This document shows positions 1 to 4,639 of a stretch of DNA of 6,126 nucleotides, in pieces. Source of the DNA: JBBDSJ01 sp040905025 (GTDB lineage Bacteria > Pseudomonadota > Gammaproteobacteria > Methylohalomonadales > Methylohalomonadaceae); the NCBI GenBank assembly GCA_040905025.1, contig JBBDSJ010000077.1, forward strand, positions 1 to 6,126, read 5' to 3'. The notes below the pieces were generated by a model. The model searched no databases. It was not told the DNA's origin and worked only from the letters and a program-made list of their open reading frames with translations. How positions within the stretch are numbered: position 1 is the first letter of the stretch; each line of letters opens with the position of its first letter. A program made the position numbers and the translations under genes.

Positions 1-110
1 GCCGGCACGATTTCATCCGGACCTTTATCACCGCCCATGGCATCAAGCGCCACGACAGGCGGCAGTGCGTTGGTTACCACCTGAAGTGGTTGAGCGCTGT
101 CAGTTTCCAT
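1..110 (-). CDS. plsX: PlsX, phosphate acyltransferase (N-terminal 36 codons, partial)
   Basis: PlsX converts acyl-ACP and phosphate to acyl-phosphate, the first committed step of the PlsX/PlsY route to phospholipids; it is a peripheral cytoplasmic enzyme. Only the N-terminus is in the window; the gene runs off the left edge. The visible protein starts METDSAQPLQ and carries the family's N-terminal signature VALDAMGGDKGPDEIVP at about residues 20-36 (E. coli has LALDVMGGDFGP). The ATG at 110-108 is the first possible start, because an in-frame TAA lies four codons upstream. No convincing Shine-Dalgarno sequence is visible before it. The roughly 19 residues before the signature make it longer at the N-terminus than E. 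coli PlsX, so a GTG at codon 11 is a possible alternative. It lies downstream of rpmF on the same strand (204-bp gap), the usual rpmF-plsX arrangement. Confidence 0.93.
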   Translation of the reverse strand, partial: METDSAQPLQVVTNALPPVVALDAMGGDKGPDEIVP

Positions 111-314
111 GAGAGTGGTTTATAGGCTCACTGAACCGAAAGCCTGAATGCTATTGAAAATACAATAACCCGGAACGGGGTAATCACTGTTCATTTGAAG
201 GAACCGGTCAGCAATGGTATTGACCTGACTGCGGATAGATCATCCCGGCGGCCAGACGACTACACTGACTGGCGAACCTGTGGCAGACAATCGTCAGATT
301 GTCAGACCGCAGAT
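111..314 (-). other. rpmF-plsX intergenic region (204 bp)
   Basis: No gene is supported here. The plus-strand open frame that begins at 195 runs antisense through the rpmF coding sequence and resembles nothing. Read on the minus strand, the region has a good hairpin just after the rpmF stop (286-303, listed separately), a weaker GCCAG/CTGGC pair (254-276) and a small AT-rich dyad, TATTG/CAATA (152-167). I found no minus-strand promoter with both a good -35 and -10, so plsX is most simply cotranscribed with rpmF. A weak or alternative-sigma promoter cannot be excluded. Confidence 0.5.
286..303 (-). other. Hairpin 12 nt after the rpmF stop
   Basis: GACAATC and GATTGTC form a perfect 7-bp stem around a 4-nt loop (TGAC on the minus strand). 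Beyond a T-T mismatch and one bulged base, three further pairs can form with the flanking GGTC and TGCC. It is not followed by a T-tract (TGCCACAGG follows), so it does not look like an intrinsic terminator. In an rpmF-plsX transcript it could protect the short rpmF message or lower downstream plsX expression; that role is inferred. Confidence 0.45.
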
Positions 315-506
315 TCAGTCCAGACTCTCTTCAGTCTCGGTTTCCAGCACCTTACGGCCACGATAGAAGCCGTCAGCCGTGATGTGATGACGGCGATGCA
401 CTTCGCCGCTGCTCGGGTCAATACTCAGAGCCGGTGACGTCAGGGCATCATGCGAGCGACGCATGTCACGGCGTGATGGTGTTTTACGATTTTTTTGTAC
501 GGCCAT
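315..506 (-). CDS. rpmF: 50S ribosomal protein L32
   Basis: Small protein of the large ribosomal subunit, 63 residues. It starts MAVQKNRKTPSRRDMRRSHD and contains the strongly conserved RRSHDAL (about residues 16-22) and RHHITADGFYRGRKV (39-53), nearly identical to E. coli L32 (57 residues). There are no cysteines, so it is the zinc-free form rather than the four-cysteine form. The start at 506 is set by homology and by a good Shine-Dalgarno GGAGAGA (520-514 on the minus strand) seven bases before the ATG. The open frame continues upstream to 572, but that extension is unrelated to L32. After the conserved RGRKV the protein ends in an acidic tail, LETETEESLD, longer than the E. coli ending. 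It follows yceD by 62 bp and precedes plsX on the same strand, as in E. coli. Confidence 0.97.
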   Translation of the reverse strand: MAVQKNRKTPSRRDMRRSHDALTSPALSIDPSSGEVHRRHHITADGFYRGRKVLETETEESLD

Positions 507-535
507 TTTAATGTCTCTCCAGTAAAATTCAGATC

Positions 536-559
536 TCGAAGCCACTGTTGGGCTTTCGA
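536..559 (-). other. Hairpin in the yceD-rpmF gap
   Basis: On the minus strand TCGAAAGCC and GGCTTCGA can pair as an 8-bp stem with one bulged A and a 7-nt loop. It lies about 15 bases upstream of the rpmF ribosome binding site and is not followed by a T-tract. It could be an RNA-processing or stabilising element that lets the L32 message accumulate separately from yceD. This role is inference. Confidence 0.35.
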
Positions 560-568
560 TATAACCAT

Positions 569-1111
569 TCAATCCTTGCCAGCAGATTTTTTTGCAGACT
601 GCAAAAGTTTGTCCAGTTCTGCGAACGGTTGCTGGCGCGGGGCGCCTGATTCAGCATCCGGCGTATGTGCTGACTCTGCAGCTACCGCCTTGCAATCTTC
701 CGCCCTGTGCAACGGCGCAAATGGCAATGCCAGCAAGACCTCATCTTCGATCAACGTTACCAGATCCGGTGCCGCTGTCGTCTGCTGTAACGGTTCAAAA
801 TCCTCAGGCAATTGCTGTGCCCGGGTGTCAGCAGCGACCACGACAAGGCGTATATCAGTACCCAGCTCAACCGCCATCGGCTGCATGCAGCGCTGGCAAG
901 TCACCATCACATCAGCATGATATTGCCCGGTAATTTGCTCAAAACCGTCGGCATGGCGACTAAATTCAAGCCGGTAATCAACCTGCCCACTGTCATCATA
1001 TAATGCATCGCGCAGGCGCGGCAATTCCGCAATCGAAAAAAACCCATGTAATTCAGCACCTTGCTTTACAAGGCGCGAAATATCGAGAAGCTGCGGCGGC
1101 GCGGGTCGCAT
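569..1111 (-). CDS. yceD: YceD/DUF177 family protein (large-ribosomal-RNA accumulation protein)
   Basis: Family of cytoplasmic proteins needed for normal 23S rRNA accumulation in E. coli and plants; the molecular mechanism is not settled. The protein is 180 residues (E. coli YceD 173). Family hallmarks are CQRC (C72, C75) followed by MQP, an acidic stretch LPEDFEP (101-107), LIEDEVLLALP (120-130), then H135 and C140, and a C-terminal PFAELDKL (162-169), matching E. coli LVTLECQRCGKP, MVEDEIILALP and PFAVL. The start chosen is the ATG at 1111, which gives MRPAPPQLLDISRL, like Pseudomonas-type YceD. The frame is open to a TTG at 1150, but that TTG is the first half of a perfect TTGACA -35 box, so the longer version is unlikely. 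No clear Shine-Dalgarno precedes the ATG. It is the first gene of the yceD-rpmF-plsX unit. Confidence 0.93.
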   Translation of the reverse strand: MRPAPPQLLDISRLVKQGAELHGFFSIAELPRLRDALYDDSGQVDYRLEFSRHADGFEQITGQYHADVMVTCQRCMQPMAVELGTDIRLVVVAADTRAQQLPEDFEPLQQTTAAPDLVTLIEDEVLLALPFAPLHRAEDCKAVAAESAHTPDAESGAPRQQPFAELDKLLQSAKKSAGKD

Positions 1112-1121
1112 CAGGCGGGCA

Positions 1122-1150
1122 ATAGTAATCCGGGGCTGCCGGAGTGTCAA
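1122..1150 (-). promoter_or_regulatory. Sigma70-type promoter for yceD-rpmF-plsX
   Basis: On the minus strand a perfect -35 TTGACA (1150-1145) is separated by 17 bp from TACTAT (1127-1122), which keeps the key first, second, fifth and last -10 bases. The predicted transcript start is near 1115, only a few bases before the yceD ATG at 1111, so the message would have almost no 5' leader. Confidence 0.6.
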
Positions 1151-1180
1151 AAAAATTCAGTGCCAGCAAGGGCTTAAAGT

Positions 1181-1209
1181 TTGACGTTAACCACTAATTT
1201 CCGTCTAAT
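1181..1209 (+). promoter_or_regulatory. Sigma70-type promoter for maf
   Basis: TTGACG (1181-1186), a 17-bp spacer and TCTAAT (1204-1209) each match the consensus at 5 of 6 positions. The predicted transcript start is near 1216, giving a leader of about 29 nt before the maf ATG. It is divergent from the yceD promoter; the two -35 boxes are about 30 bp apart. Confidence 0.65.
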
Positions 1210-1244
1210 GTGCGCCTTGATTTTCCTTCCAGGCAGCTTGCTTG

Positions 1245-1832
1245 ATGGCTACTCCCGAACTCGTACTGGCTTCATCCTCACCTTACCGGCAAAAACTGCT
1301 CGAACAACTCGAACTGCCGTTTCGTTGTGAGAGTCCGGCAATCGATGAAACGCCACTAACAGGTGAACTGCCAACTGCCCTGGTGCAGCGTCTGGCTGTC
1401 GCCAAGGCCGCTGCAGTCGGCCAGCAATGTACAACAGCAAGCCTCGTTATCGGCTCTGATCAGGTTGCCGTGGTCAATAACGTTATATTTGGCAAACCGG
1501 GTACTACTGAACGTGCAATCTCGCAGCTACAACAAATGCGCGGCCACTGTCTGGAATTCATGACCGGTCTGTGCCTGCTGAACACCGAAACCGGCCGGGA
1601 ACATGTCCGGCTCGTGGTTTTCGAGGTGCGTTTTCGTGATTACAGTGATGCCGAAATCCGGCGCTATGTGGAACGTGAACAGCCCCTGAATTGTGCCGGC
1701 AGTTTCCGCTCGGAAGCTTTGGGCATCACACTTGTAGAGTCGATGTCAGGATCTGACCCGTCTGCGCTGATCGGCTTACCATTGATTGAGCTTGGTCATC
1801 TGTTGCGTGCTGAAGGGATTACATTACCCTGA
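1245..1832 (+). CDS. yceF: Maf family nucleotide pyrophosphatase, YceF type (7-methyl-GTP pyrophosphatase)
   Basis: Maf/YceF proteins hydrolyse nucleoside triphosphates to monophosphate and pyrophosphate; the YceF branch prefers 7-methyl-GTP and is thought to clean up modified nucleotides. The protein has 195 residues, the usual size (E. coli YceF 194). Visible motifs are LASSSPYR (8-15, phosphate/nucleotide binding), DET (34-36), the catalytic-base motif IGSDQV (D72), FGKP (K84), NCAGSFRSE (149-157) and LIGLPL (175-180). GSDQV and NCAGSFRSEALG place it with YceF rather than the dTTP/UTP-type Maf (YhdE). The ATG at 1245 gives the standard N-terminus; a TTG one codon upstream is also possible, with AGG at 1231-1233 as weak ribosome binding site. 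It has its own promoter, is divergent from yceD and convergent with the peptidase gene, an orientation also kept in E. coli. Confidence 0.95.
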   Translation: MATPELVLASSSPYRQKLLEQLELPFRCESPAIDETPLTGELPTALVQRLAVAKAAAVGQQCTTASLVIGSDQVAVVNNVIFGKPGTTERAISQLQQMRGHCLEFMTGLCLLNTETGREHVRLVVFEVRFRDYSDAEIRRYVEREQPLNCAGSFRSEALGITLVESMSGSDPSALIGLPLIELGHLLRAEGITLP

Positions 1833-1845
1833 AATTCCTGCGTTA

Positions 1846-2835
1846 TTAGCGTAACTCCAGTGCCTTGTTCAAAGTATTCGCCATGGCACTACCCAGCGAA
1901 CGGGCAAAACGATCCAGATAATTTTCCCGCACAGTGTAGTCGACAATCTCTTCAATGCCGATGATTTCACGGGCAACATAACTGGCACTACCGAGTGCAT
2001 CCACCAGTCCCAACTCCAGACTCTGCTCGCCTGTCCAGACCAGACCGGTAAACAAATCATCGCTGTCTACGAGCCGGTCACCGCGGCCGTCCTTGACGAT
2101 GTCGATAAACTGACCGTGAATATCCTTTAGCAGTGACTGCAAATGTTCAACATCATCCTGTTGCAGTGGCGAGAAAGGATCCATTAGCCCCTTGTTTTCA
2201 CCTGCCGTTAACAAACGCCGTTCAACACCGAGTTTGTCCAGCGCATCAACAAAACCAAAACCTGCGTAAATAACACCAATTGAGCCGACAACACTGGCAC
2301 GATTGGCATAGATCTGATCCGCTGCCGCCGCAATGTAATAGCCCCCTGATGCACAGGTATCGGTAATCACTGCGTACAAGGGTAGTTCAGGATGCTTTTC
2401 GCGCAGGCGGAGAATTTCATCATGAATATAGCCGGCCTGTACCGGACTGCCACCCGGACTGTTAATCCGTATAACCACACCGCGGGTATTCTTGTCCTTG
2501 AAAGCCCGGCGCAGTGCCGTGACAACATTATCGGCGCTGGCTGATGAATCGGCACTGATAACACCATTCACATCTACCAGTGCCGTGTGGCCCTTGGCGC
2601 TCATGCTTGTCGCCTCCCAGGTGCTGCCGGGCAAGTACAGCAATAACAAAACAAGCAGGTACAAAGCCAGCAGGCTGCGAAAGAAAATGCTCCAGCGGCG
2701 CGCACTACGTTGTTCCGTCAGCGATGCCATCGCCAGTCGTGAAATGAGGTTGCGCTCCCATTCAGTGTTGGTGTTGTCAGCCCTCGCTGAATTGGTCTGG
2801 TTGCCAGCAGTTGCGCCGGTAAGTTCGTCAGTCAT
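1846..2835 (-). CDS. sppA: S49 family membrane-anchored serine peptidase (SppA, 36K type)
   Basis: Signal-peptide-peptidase family enzyme that degrades leftover signal peptides or membrane-protein fragments at the periplasmic face of the inner membrane. The protein has 329 residues: a polar N-terminal tail (1-48), one membrane segment (about 49-68, rich in Leu), then an S49 domain. The Ser/Lys dyad is visible: nucleophile S163 in CASGGYY (161-167) and general base K215 in AGENKGLMDPF (211-221). RINSPGGSP (123-131) and VVGSIGVI (182-189) are further family motifs. The single-domain size matches the bacterial 36K SppA rather than the double-length 67K E. coli SppA. No alternative ATG, GTG or TTG exists between 2835 and the preceding gene's stop, so the start is firm, although its Shine-Dalgarno is weak. 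It follows the HAD gene by 72 bp on the same strand, so cotranscription is likely. Family is certain, precise substrate unknown. Confidence 0.93.
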   Translation of the reverse strand: MTDELTGATAGNQTNSARADNTNTEWERNLISRLAMASLTEQRSARRWSIFFRSLLALYLLVLLLLYLPGSTWEATSMSAKGHTALVDVNGVISADSSASADNVVTALRRAFKDKNTRGVVIRINSPGGSPVQAGYIHDEILRLREKHPELPLYAVITDTCASGGYYIAAAADQIYANRASVVGSIGVIYAGFGFVDALDKLGVERRLLTAGENKGLMDPFSPLQQDDVEHLQSLLKDIHGQFIDIVKDGRGDRLVDSDDLFTGLVWTGEQSLELGLVDALGSASYVAREIIGIEEIVDYTVRENYLDRFARSLGSAMANTLNKALELR

Positions 2836-2907
2836 GTTACATATATACTCAGGTTTAAGATGCCGCTGCTCAGGAAAAGCCGGCAGGCATTCGGTGTAAA
2901 AATCATA

Positions 2908-3399
2908 TCAATGTGAATTCGCATAGTACCGCTTACTTGTACCTAGACTGCCCAGCCAGACCGGTAATCCGGTTATGGAATCCAGACAGGCCAGCGCACC
3001 ACATTCTAGCAAACGGCCGGGCGAATGTACGCCGCTGGCGACACCAACAGCATCAACACCTGCCGCCATGGCCATCTGGACGTCGTATTCACTGTCCCCG
3101 ATCATCAACGCGGCTGAAGCAGGCAACTCGAATTCCTGTAGTAATTCTTCCAGCATCGCCGGATGCGGTTTTGAAGCAGTCTCATCGGCCGTACGTAAAC
3201 CGCTGAAAACTCTTTCCAGACCGGCGGCACGCAGCGCCCGATCCAGACCACGACGGCTTTTGCCGGTAGCAACGGCCAGCAGATAACCGGATTCACTTAA
3301 CTGCATCAAGGTTGTTTCGGCATCAGCAAATAGCGATATTGGCGCTGCTGCTGTCGCTGCCAGCCAGGTCTGGCTGTAAGTCTGCGCCAATTGTGTTAA
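2908..3399 (-). CDS. HAD-superfamily hydrolase, phosphoglycolate-phosphatase-like (C-terminal part; 5' end in gap)
   Basis: Visible are the last 163 residues. They include the end of the helical cap (LTQLAQTYSQTW), HAD motif II VATGKS (Thr45 of the visible part), motif III in DETASKPHP (Lys77) and motif IV MIGDSEYD (Asp102, Asp106), an order typical of subclass-I phosphatases such as phosphoglycolate phosphatase (Gph). ATGKSRRGLDRAL and RTADETASKPHP resemble the HAD hydrolase that sits between sppA and rluC in Pseudomonas-type genomes. Motif I (DxDGT), with the nucleophilic Asp, and roughly 60-70 residues are missing and must lie in the N run. The apparent longer frame across the N run joins this gene to an out-of-frame shadow of rluC and is not real. 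Substrate unknown; a small phosphorylated metabolite is likely. The gene probably belongs to an rluC-HAD-sppA operon. Confidence 0.9.
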   Translation of the reverse strand, partial: LTQLAQTYSQTWLAATAAAPISLFADAETTLMQLSESGYLLAVATGKSRRGLDRALRAAGLERVFSGLRTADETASKPHPAMLEELLQEFELPASAALMIGDSEYDVQMAMAAGVDAVGVASGVHSPGRLLECGALACLDSITGLPVWLGSLGTSKRYYANSH

Positions 3400-3499
3400 N
3401 NNNNNNNNNNNNNNNNNNNNNNNNNNNNNNNNNNNNNNNNNNNNNNNNNNNNNNNNNNNNNNNNNNNNNNNNNNNNNNNNNNNNNNNNNNNNNNNNNNN
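3400..3499. other. Assembly gap (100 N placeholder)
   Basis: Exactly 100 unknown bases, the conventional placeholder for a gap of unknown length. It interrupts the 3' end of rluC and the 5' end of the HAD gene. Judged by family lengths, about 130-140 residues of RluC and 60-70 of the HAD protein are missing, so the true gap should be about 0.6 kb. Reading frames should not be carried across it. Confidence 0.95.
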
Positions 3500-4054
3500 C
3501 AGTGCAGTGTAATGTTTGTGGATGCTGCCGGCACGGAATTCGTCATGCAGACGTCGTAATGTGACCGCGTCCTTGGCCAACAGCAGGCAACCGGATGTTT
3601 CACGATCCAGCCTGTGCACCAGCTCCAGCCGTTCTATATCAGGCCGTGCCGCCCGCATAATATCAATGACCCCGTAAGCGATCCCGCTGCCGCTATGCAC
3701 TGCCATACCGGCAGGCTTGTTCAAGACCAGTAAATGCGAATCTTCATGTAAAATTTTCTGGCGCAAACGCTCAATACTCGCCGGGCTGATACTGGCTGTC
3801 TCGCCCGGCGGTTCCAGCCAGACCGGTGGAATTCGCACCTTGTCGCCGGTCTGCAGGCGGTAATCCTGCTTCACCCGGCCGCCATTTACGCGGACTTCAC
3901 CCTTGCGCAACATCTGGTAAAGACGTGCCCGGGGCAGTCCATGCAGGCGGCTATTCAGGAAATTGTCCAGCCGCCGCCCGCTTTCATCGCTGCTCACGGC
4001 AACGATTTCGACCATTGTTTTTTGTTGTGACGGGGGTCTGGCAGACGAATTCAT
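3500..4054 (-). CDS. rluC: 23S rRNA pseudouridine synthase RluC (N-terminal part; 3' end in gap)
   Basis: RluC of E. coli makes pseudouridine at 23S rRNA positions 955, 2504 and 2580. The first 185 residues are visible of an expected 320 or so. An S4 RNA-binding domain occupies about 26-75 (RRLDNFLNSRL, YQMLRKGEVRVNGG), followed by the RluA-type catalytic domain with VLNKPAGMAVHSGSG (110-124) and the catalytic motif HRLDRETSG (147-155), where D150 is the catalytic aspartate equivalent to E. coli D144. The sequence aligns closely with E. coli RluC (LRKGEVRVN, HRLDRDTSG), which makes RluC more likely than RluA or RluD; its divergent position next to rne, as in E. coli, supports this. The ATG at 4054 gives a short polar N-terminal tail; an internal ATG at 4015 (MVEIVAV) would also fit. 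Neither has a clear Shine-Dalgarno. Confidence 0.93.
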
Positions 4055-4107
4055 TTTGTGCGGTTTGGCTGGAGTCAGGTTGCAAGAATACAGTTTTCGC
4101 TGTTTGA

Positions 4108-4136
4108 TTGCCGCGTTATGGTATCACTGCTATAGT
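4108..4136 (+). promoter_or_regulatory. Candidate upstream rne promoter (extended -10)
   Basis: TATAGT (4131-4136) is preceded by TG one base upstream (TGC TATAGT), an extended -10, and lies 17 bp after TTGCCG (4108-4113), a 4 of 6 -35 match. The predicted start near 4143 would give a leader of about 510 nt and would transcribe both downstream inverted repeats. Confidence 0.5.
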
Positions 4137-4141
4137 GTCAA
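4115..4141 (-). promoter_or_regulatory. Candidate rluC promoter
   Basis: On the minus strand a perfect -35 TTGACA (4141-4136) is followed by poor -10 candidates: CATAAC (4120-4115) at 15 bp or TAACGC (4118-4113) at 17 bp. The -35 shares base 4136 with the -10 of the plus-strand promoter candidate, so the two would compete for polymerase. It lies about 60 bp before the rluC ATG. Confidence 0.35.
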
Positions 4142-4174
4142 ATGCGTTAAACAGGCATTTTGCCGGCGGCTAAC

Positions 4175-4205
4175 CACATTGATAATTGGTTTAATAATCA
4201 ATGTG
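4175..4205. repeat. Inverted repeat, 13-bp arms (operator-like dyad)
   Basis: CACATTGATAATT (4175-4187) and AATAATCAATGTG (4193-4205) are reverse complements at 12 of 13 positions around the 5-bp centre GGTTT. AT-rich arms one to two helical turns apart look like a site for a dimeric regulator. The dyad ends just before a TGCTATATC extended -10-like sequence (4209-4217). No regulator is recognised. Confidence 0.5.
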
Positions 4206-4212
4206 TTATGCT

Positions 4213-4240
4213 ATATCTCTAAGAAAATCTATTGAGATAT
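4213..4240. repeat. Inverted repeat ATATCTC-N14-GAGATAT
   Basis: Perfect 7-bp arms at 4213-4219 and 4234-4240. The right arm overlaps the -35 box TTGAGA (4232-4237) of the proximal rne promoter candidate and the left arm overlaps the TATATC sequence. It could be a second regulator site. In such AT-rich DNA a chance match is also possible. Confidence 0.35.
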
Positions 4241-4259
4241 TTTGACGGCGGATGATAAT
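4232..4259 (+). promoter_or_regulatory. Candidate proximal rne promoter
   Basis: TTGAGA (4232-4237) and GATAAT (4254-4259) each match the sigma70 consensus at 5 of 6 positions, with a 16-bp spacer. The predicted start near 4266 gives an rne leader of about 388 nt, close to the 361 nt of E. coli rne. Best plus-strand promoter in the region by sequence. Confidence 0.6.
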
Positions 4260-4270
4260 ACGTATTGGCT

Positions 4271-4293
4271 TTGCCGGGTTGCTGGCAATTTTT
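4271..4293 (+). other. Weak hairpin plus T-tract at the start of the rne leader
   Basis: TTGCC (4271-4275) and GGCAA (4284-4288) can form a 5-bp stem with an 8-nt loop, followed directly by TTTTT (4289-4293). This is the outline of an attenuator, but the stem is short and the loop large, so it would be an inefficient terminator at best. Confidence 0.25.
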
Positions 4294-4319
4294 GGGTAGA
4301 TGAAGTCCCTGAAAATACT

Positions 4320-4349
4320 GCAGCCTGGTCAAGTAAAAATCCAGCCTGC
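4320..4349 (+). other. rne leader hairpin with A-rich loop
   Basis: GCAGCCTGG (4320-4328) pairs with CCAGCCTGC (4341-4349) at 8 of 9 positions with a central C-C mismatch; the 12-nt loop is A-rich. A smaller CGGGC/GCCCG stem (4352-4364) follows directly. Both are expected only if the region is transcribed as rne leader. Confidence 0.4.
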
Positions 4350-4481
4350 TGCGGGCCCGGCCCGGCAACACAGGCCACAATCAGGTAGCAGATTTTGTAC
4401 AGCCGTGGCTGACAACCCGGCAAGCAACAGCCGATTCACGCTATCACGGCATGAGTCAGTTGACGTAACAAATACAATCAC

Positions 4482-4520
4482 CCCGTGCTGTCCTTGAATC
4501 ACGGGTTGAAAGGGTTCAAC
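4482..4520 (+). other. Two adjoining hairpins in the rne leader
   Basis: CCCGTG (4482-4487) pairs with CACGGG (4500-4505) around a 12-nt loop. Next to it, GTTGAA (4505-4510) pairs with TTCAAC (4515-4520) around the tetraloop AGGG. They share G4505, so they abut and could stack or compete for that base. Neither is followed by a T-tract. An AU-rich, mostly unpaired stretch follows (4533-4557), the kind of segment RNase E cuts. Confidence 0.5.
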
Positions 4521-4557
4521 TATCGTTCGCCCCTTGTAAATGAATGATATTTTTTAA

Positions 4558-4639
4558 AGAGCGCTCCCATGGCTGCAATTGGTTACATCATCGCCCTGCT
4601 GTATGACGTAATACCGGTTGTTCGCTGGTCGAGCGCTTT
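4558..4639 (+). promoter_or_regulatory. Long composite stem-loop just before the rne ribosome binding site
   Basis: Outer helix: AGAGCGCTC (4558-4566) pairs with GAGCGCTTT (4631-4639) over nine bases including one G-U, extended by CCA/TGG (4567-4569 with 4626-4628) past a 2-nt bulge. Inner helix: CAATTGG (4576-4582) with CCGGTTG (4614-4620), TTAC with GTAA (4583-4586, 4608-4611), and TCAT with ATGA (4588-4591, 4603-4606), with a UA bulge, one A-C mismatch and an 11-nt loop. In total about 27 pairs, ending two bases before the AGG (4642-4644) that serves as rne ribosome binding site. Likely a translation or decay control element sensed by RNase E; pairing is seen by eye, function is inferred. 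Confidence 0.55.

Noticed and set aside
195..437. 80-residue plus-strand frame over the rpmF-plsX gap
   Set aside because: It is antisense to rpmF over more than half its length and resembles no known protein.
2908..3603. 231-residue HAD open frame starting at MKHPVACCWP
   Set aside because: The part before the N run is an out-of-frame reading of rluC joined through an N run of arbitrary length; the true HAD start is in the gap.
3323..4054. 243-residue RluC frame ending at 3323
   Set aside because: The last residues after the N run (NTIGADLQPDL...) are an out-of-frame reading of the HAD gene; the real RluC C-terminus is missing.
4271..4293. Intrinsic terminator between rluC and rne
   Set aside because: Only a 5-bp stem with an 8-nt loop before five T; too weak to call a terminator, and the flanking genes are divergent so none is needed. 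Kept only as a low-confidence leader hairpin.
4300..4497. 65-residue open frame in the rne leader (MKSLKILQPG...)
   Set aside because: No usable ribosome binding site (GGGTAG touches the ATG), low-complexity composition rich in Pro, Gln, Ala and Ser, and no family resemblance; the region is better explained as structured leader RNA.
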